Shown: positions 59,390 to 64,000 of the stretch, in pieces
How the letters are laid out: the number at the start of each line of letters is the position of its first letter
Numbering within the stretch: the first letter of the stretch is position 1
Source of the DNA: Zeus faber
Lineage: Eukaryota; Chordata; Actinopteri; Zeiformes; Zeidae
Assembly (NCBI GenBank): GCA_960531495.1
Contig: OY482850.1
Location: 7,090,587 to 7,154,586 of the forward strand
Reading direction: 5' to 3'
DNA length: 64,000 nt
Position numbers and translations under genes: made by a program
The notes under the pieces: generated by a model
Seen by the model: only the letters and a program-made list of their open reading frames with translations
Database searches by the model: none
What the model was told of the DNA's origin: nothing

Positions 59390-60142
59390 TTTCCATTTGG
59401 GTTCGTTGGCGTCGGTGTGACAGCAACGCACCGATATGTTGGATCACGTCGTTGATGACCTCACACTCTATTGGCCAGCGGACCCCGTTGAAGGGGTAGC
59501 AATTGGGGCCGAAGGTGAACAGGTCCACGGGCTGCTTGAGTTTGAAGACGGGATGGTCCCCGGTCAGGTCCACCAGCAGCTGCGTGGTCTTCAGAGCCTG
59601 GTTTATTTGAGAAGAGACTGGAGTGGAGACACAAATTTTGCATTGGTTAAGGTAAGGATCAGGGTAAGGTTGGGTAATAGGGTGGTGTTTTGCATGGTTT
59701 CCTATTTGGGATGGGCAACAATGTACCCCACCCCCTCCTAAAAGAACAAAAGGTAAGTGTTTTTTACGTTTATTAACATGGATTTTATGTTTTCTCATTA
59801 CAGGTGGAGCAGGGTCTGGGTTAGGGTTAGCTCCTGCATTCCAACACGAGGGACGGAAATTTTGATCACGCTCAGCAGTATAGAAAGATGAATGTTTAAT
59901 TGCAAATCAACGTGCGCAGGAACAGGTCAACGCCAATCCAAAGTAAATCACCAGTTAATTTAGACACACACAACCATCGACTCATTCCAAATGTGAATAT
60001 GAACATTTCCTACATTGCTTCTTCCAAAAGTTTAGCACTTCATCCTTCGTAACGGAGTCATTGGAGTCGGGGTTTTCCACATAGCAGCGTTCCCTCTGAT
60101 GTGCGTTGACGAGTGAACTGCCATGAGAGGTGTTCTCTTTGC
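52848..60142 (-). CDS. agbl2: Cytosolic carboxypeptidase 2 (AGBL2), 5' end incomplete
   Basis: Nineteen minus-strand exons: 60142-60014, 59617-59432, 59210-59103, 58971-58824, 58436-58184, 57964-57566, 57480-57338, 57010-56854, 56506-56380, 55770-55670, 55494-55394, 55306-55228, 55078-54974, 54886-54815, 53934-53824, 53741-53705, 53606-53413, 53290-53200, 53091-52848. M14 carboxypeptidase: zinc ligands in ARVHPGETN and CDFHGHS, catalytic Glu in [13 protein letters not shown]-domain words RWPIECEVI and [15 protein letters not shown]2 acts on tubulin C-terminal tails (polyglutamate shortening). The start exon is not found. Between 54815 (phase 0) and 53934 (needs phase 1) an exon is missing. 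About 927 codons are seen (human about 902). AGBL2 is preferred over AGBL3 by [13 protein letters not shown] and by fnbp4 next door. Confidence 0.9.
53935..54814. other. agbl2 tail region with a missing exon
   Basis: A codon-phase jump shows that at least one agbl2 exon of length 3n+1 should lie here, but I could not identify it. The part at about 54090-54620 is more GC-rich and looks repeat-derived (for example ATGAGCCGGAGGGTTTG and CAGTCTCCGCTCAATCCC), so the exon may be hidden near it or lost. Confidence 0.4.
55525..55606. repeat. (CA)n microsatellite in agbl2 intron
   Basis: About 40 CA units with one CATA interruption. In the agbl2 transcript it is a UG tract ending about 30 nt upstream of the 3' splice site of the exon at 55494-55394. 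Confidence 0.95.
56310..56372. repeat. (CA)n microsatellite beside an agbl2 donor site
   Basis: About 31 uninterrupted CA units. In the transcript it is a UG tract that starts about 8 nt after the 5' splice site of the exon at 56506-56380. Confidence 0.95.
57095..57180 (+). repeat. LINE/SINE-like tail in agbl2 intron
   Basis: ATTTCACTGCATATATGTATGG followed by GTGACGAATGAACCTCTTGAATCTTGAA resembles the segment at 21585-21690. It is the kind of A-rich tail seen at the 3' ends of fish retroposons. Confidence 0.5.
58580..58780 (+). repeat. Repeat-like tail in agbl2 intron
   Basis: It shares TTTATCCTGTG-CATAGGATC and a final CATTCTGATTCTG with 33890-34190, so it is probably the same retroposon family. 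Confidence 0.5.
59354..59388. repeat. (AACT)n microsatellite
   Basis: About nine copies of AACT in an agbl2 intron, just downstream (in the transcript) of the exon at 59617-59432. Confidence 0.95.
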
Positions 60143-60663
60143 CTGGGAGGGAAAATGTTTTTTGGGGCGGTTAATTATGGCCACTTTTGTCGATACTTTT
60201 GCATCATTTTATAACTAGGCACGCAGCTGGACCGTGTTGGTTGTGGTGTATTGTAATGACAGTATGTGAGCGGTTTGATCAGGGCAACGTGAGTAATCGT
60301 GCCAAACGTATCTTAACGTACCTAAAACAACCATAACCTTCTTCTTCCTCTTGTCGATTTAACGCATTCATGCAACAATACATGGAGATTATCAAATGTA
60401 TTGACATTTTGGTTTTCTCATTGTCAAGAATTCTGAGGATATTTTCATTATTTGTAATAAATATATGGATAATTTTTAATCAATATGAGGAATTATTGGC
60501 AGTTTTTATATAATGTAGACATATAATGTACAATATATAATTTAGTAATATATTTAAAATATACTGGAATTATAGAAGAAAATAAAGTATGGTTATTATG
60601 TAGTTTTTGTATATTGTTAAGATACAATTATATTTGCAGGATATATAGTTTATATATAATATA

Positions 60664-60732
<69 letters not shown>

Positions 60733-62479
60733 CTGTATTCATAATGTGTATTCATAAAATTCATGTTTTGATCTAAATTAGTTAATTTGTCCATTATTTA
60801 ATTGTGTTAAAGTAATGAAAAAATAGTTTGAAGGCATTTAATAATTACTTAAAACATTTAGTATTTTTTCCATATCTGTGTGTGGTGCATGGAGGCGTTC
60901 CCCTCCAACTCACAGGACAAGTGTCGAAGATGCCTCAACACCACTGCGTCGTACGGTTGTTCATTCGGGCTCTTGGAGTAGAATCATTCAAAACAAAAAC
61001 ACATGTTCGTTTCACCCAGCGACATAACAACCACCGGCTCCTTCTCTCACTTTGTCTTCACTTCGGCGTTGTGGTGTGAGCACTTACCGGAGAGTCTTTA
61101 CTCAGGGCGGGACACATGCTTGACTCCAACACTCTCACTTACTCTTACCAGGATCGTATTTATAATTATTATTATTATTATTATTATTGTGTAAAAGGTT
61201 TCGGACAACGGCTTACGAAATGTCTGTCCACTTTTTTGCCGACATTTTGCCCGATAGCGTCGTCATGGAAACATGCAAACACATCTGGGGACTTCCCCAC
61301 GGAGCCCAGGTCCCACCGGTCCCTTGACGTTACGTACTGTGACGTGGGTCAGCGCTTTTTCTTCCGTCGTTGCGGTTACAGATAGTGTGCCGTGTCGCGT
61401 GAACTAAACGCTGGTTATCGGCGGATGGTGGTGACGTCACACCGCCTCCCCCTAATGTTTACTCGTTAGCATGACGACAGGATTTCTCTGCCTGCACTCC
61501 ATTTTGCCATAGGAAACGTTTGAGCAAGGTTTTGCTGCAAGTTTTGAAAACACCGATTATGAAATATTTGTCATTAGGATTTTATATGATAACTATAGAA
61601 TCTCCGGGATCTAGATCTCTATCATTAATCATGCTTATTGGAGCAACGTGTTATTTTCATTGTACTTAATGCAGATAATTAAAAAAAAAAAAACCATTTA
61701 GTTATTGGAAGTATGTAGTACCTGTTCACTTAACCAAAAAAATAAACAAACCAAACCGAGGTGAATGAGATCCTAAACAGATTTCCATAAAAGACAGATT
61801 TAGAAAATCAGTTTAATAACTTTACAAAATGTACAAGTTTGATGACAAGTTTGACTGTTCCCCTCACAAAAAAGCTTTCCCATTCAAATGTATCAGATAT
61901 TCTGCTTTTAGAGATGTCTTAAAAAAAAAAAAAAAAAAAATTTCAAATAGAATACAGCTCATTAAAACAGTTCATCGACACATTAAACCGGTTTCTCAGG
62001 TCATGTGCACAGGGTCAAAAAAAAGAAAAAGATTTTTGTGAAATCCTTTTGTTAAACCCAGTGCCTTTGGCACCATTTCTCACTTGGCTGTCGTACTCTT
62101 CTGTTAAGAGAATTGGAGATTTAACTGACCAATGGGGATGAAGTCCTTCAGAGTACTTCAAACAAAAAAAGGGACTTTGATATTCAGATCCAAATTGCAG
62201 TCTGCAATAATGGAGTGTGCACCAATATTAGCAAGAGTTTCTTTTCACGTGTCGTACACAGAAAACAAAGCGTAGACAGAGCGGGTAAAAAAAAAAAAAA
62301 AAATCTCTAAAAATAAAAATCACATTCAAACTCCACCGTACAAAACAGTTCTGGACAACGGCCTTAGCAATTAGTTAAAGTACGAAAAAGTAAAAATAAA
62401 CAGATTCCATTGCGGTCCCTCGAGCAGGCCGTAGAGGGTAGGGGTTGAACGCTTGGTGGTGTTTTCTGAGAAGTCGACG
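60143..62479. other. agbl2 5' region and fnbp4 3' flank
   Basis: The first agbl2 exon and promoter should lie here but were not identified. The GC-richer part at 60890-61500 is a candidate. A (TA)n run is at 60662-60729 and an ATT run at 61158-61186. The A-rich 61670-62480 is probably the fnbp4 3' UTR, with A runs at 61921-61940 and 62287-62303. Confidence 0.45.
60662..60729. repeat. (TA)n microsatellite
   Basis: About 30 TA units inside a very AT-rich 300-bp stretch. Confidence 0.95.
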
Positions 62480-64000
62480 TTACGTGCTGTTCATCAGCTT
62501 CTTCCTCTTTAGTCTTTCCCGCCAGTCTTCGGGAAGCGCTTCAAAGTTGGCGTTCTTTGAAGATTTCCCTCTGAGAGACCAAAAATAAACCAAACTCAAG
62601 AGTTATAATACATTCATTAAACGGGGTTCATTTTGGCATTACAAAATTCAATTCAAGGACTTTCACATACTTTTAAGCAACTCCCCCCCCCCCCCAAATT
62701 GTAAGAACTTCACGCAAAAAAACCAAAAACATTTCCAATGTGATTTTTATTCATTCAAATATAATCTAATCTTCAGTCTCATTGTTTATTATTTAAATAT
62801 ATCCATTATAATATATATTTTTAGTTTTTCACAATTTAATTGTCATCTATTATAAGTGTATTTTCAACCATGCTTTGGAGAAAAAGGGGGCTATTTTCAA
62901 GGTATTCCAGTACTTGAATGCCTGAGGAGGAAATTCAAGCACTTCAAGGACCTCGCAAGAACCCTGCATCAAGCTCTGTAAACCTGACAGCCCCATAAAT
63001 ACAAGTTGTTCTTATACCGTTTTTACACCAGGGTTGGTGGTAAGTCACTTCATTCTGAACCGATTTTCATGAGATTCAGTTTGTTTTAAATGTGAGAAAT
63101 TGAAAGTGAAAGTGGCTACTTATTGGAATTCAATTCAGTTACTGGGGGCCAATTTAGTCATATTTCTTTTCCATTCAAGATCATGGACAAAAGTTCCTTG
63201 CTTTAAGTGTTTCACAGAATACAAGTTATTTGTCACCCCCGCTATTCATAAATCATATACATACATTTCCAGTCTTCTTTCAATTAACCCTACAAAATGC
63301 GCCAAATCTGCCCTCAGAGCAGCCGTGGCAAACTCGTGAGTGAAGAAACCAAAGAGGCCCTTTGTGCACCACAGTCGCCATTTAAGGAGAACGCTTACGT
63401 GACGAGCTGCTGCTGCTTCCACTCCTCAATGGTCCTCTTGTTGAGCTGGTCCCGGTCCTCGTCGCTGGAACTGCTCTTCTCCTCCTCGTCCAGCTCCTTC
63501 TGGATGCTCTGCCACTTCTTCACCAGGGACGGCATCTTGGTCTTGCTCTTCTTTGACTGGGTGGTGGGGGGGGGGGGGGGGGTATATCAGTCAAAGCCTT
63601 GCATGTTTTAAACAGTAGTATTTGAATTTCACCTCTACGAACCTTGTCCTTTTTCAGCTTCTTGCTCTTGTCCGGGGGCAGGGTTTTGGCAGCAGGGGGA
63701 TCGGGCGGTGGCTGGGACATGGGCGGTGGGGGCTGAGCTGGCAGCGGAGGTGGAGGTGGCGCCGCGGCAGTGGGCTCAGGGGGGAGCGATGGGGCGGCAA
63801 CGGCCGACACCCCCCAGTAGGCGTTCGCTGACATCACAGGCGCTGCGTAGACAGAAGCAATAAATGTTATTTTGGCCATAATGATGCCAGACAAAACAGA
63901 TTTCCTTAAAATGCTGACTTTTATGGTCTAGCTATGACTCATCTCAATTTCATTCAATCAAAGCCATACTTGCTCTTCTTTCTGGCTTGAGTTTTATGAC
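62480..64000 (-). CDS. fnbp4: Formin-binding protein 4, C-terminal part (continues off window)
   Basis: Three minus-strand exons are clear: 63842-63643, 63556-63399 and the last coding exon 62570-62480. A probable fourth (64000-63970, donor GTATGG) joins in the right phase. The readings are a Pro-rich linker (PPPPPLPAQPPPMSQPPPD) with LPPDKSKKLKKDK, then KTKMPSLVKKWQSIQKELDE, SSSSDEDRDQ and IEEWKQQQLV, and finally NANFEALPEDWRERLKRKK. They match the human FNBP4 C-terminus closely. FNBP4 is a WW-domain protein that binds formin proline-rich regions; the WW domains lie beyond the right edge. The 3' splice site of exon 63556 has a 17-base C run (63566-63582) as its pyrimidine tract. It lies upstream of agbl2 on the same strand, as in human. 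Confidence 0.93.
62870..62975 (+). repeat. Dispersed repeat family B, copy 2 (fnbp4 last intron)
   Basis: Reads AAGGGGGCTATTTTCAAGGTATTCCAG and then AAGCACTTCAAGGACCTCGCAAGAACCCTG. It matches 23530-23645 on the opposite strand. Confidence 0.6.
63566..63582. repeat. 17-bp G run (poly-C on the fnbp4 sense strand)
   Basis: Homopolymer that serves as the polypyrimidine tract of the fnbp4 exon beginning at 63556. Confidence 0.9.

Noticed and set aside
52848-60142. Assignment as AGBL3 instead of AGBL2
   Set aside because: [34 protein letters not shown] and the neighbouring fnbp4 favour AGBL2. RAB19 being on human 7q, like AGBL3, is weaker evidence.

Overview
The window is a 64 kb piece of a ray-finned (teleost) fish nuclear genome. 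The genes have short introns and read as vertebrate orthologues, and the repeats are typical of teleosts: Tc1/mariner elements, BEL/Pao and Ty3/gypsy retrotransposons, Tigger-like MITEs, a non-LTR fragment and long microsatellites. Gene assignments come from my own exon-by-exon reading of splice sites and codon phase plus recalled family sequences. No database search was run.

Positions 1 to about 22 kb are repeat-dense and contain no host gene I can support. In order they hold: a decayed gypsy pol/gag fragment (minus strand); a 7-bp minisatellite; a foldback element; a Tigger-like MITE built around a TATACAC-rich array; a GC-rich repeat; a pair of ~300-bp inverted repeats; a 45-bp GC-rich minisatellite; a degraded BEL/Pao element (about 8.5-17.0 kb); and a retrovirus-like remnant (about 17-20 kb). 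The BEL integrase region is broken by an LTR-like insert, which is itself broken by a Tc1 transposon.

Positions 22 to 64 kb hold eight genes: ccdc77 (+), hdhd5 (+), rab19 (-), ccdc34 (-), slc15a5 (+), tmem17 (+), agbl2 (-) and the 3' end of fnbp4 (-), which runs off the window. Reading frames join across every intron in ccdc77, hdhd5, rab19, ccdc34, slc15a5 and tmem17, giving predicted proteins of 504, 449, 217, 316, 579 and 179 residues. agbl2 lacks a resolved first exon and one exon in its variable tail. The agbl2-fnbp4 adjacency matches the human order on 11p11.2 and supports both names.

Functionally, several neighbours relate to cilia, centrosomes or tubulin: CCDC77, RAB19, CCDC34, TMEM17 and the tubulin carboxypeptidase AGBL2. 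The others are a mitochondrial HAD-family protein (HDHD5), a peptide-transporter-family member (SLC15A5) and a WW-domain formin-binding protein (FNBP4). Two introns (slc15a5 intron 4, tmem17 intron 1) appear to use GC-AG splice sites. The agbl2 exon at 55670-55770 lies between two long UG-repeat tracts in the pre-mRNA.
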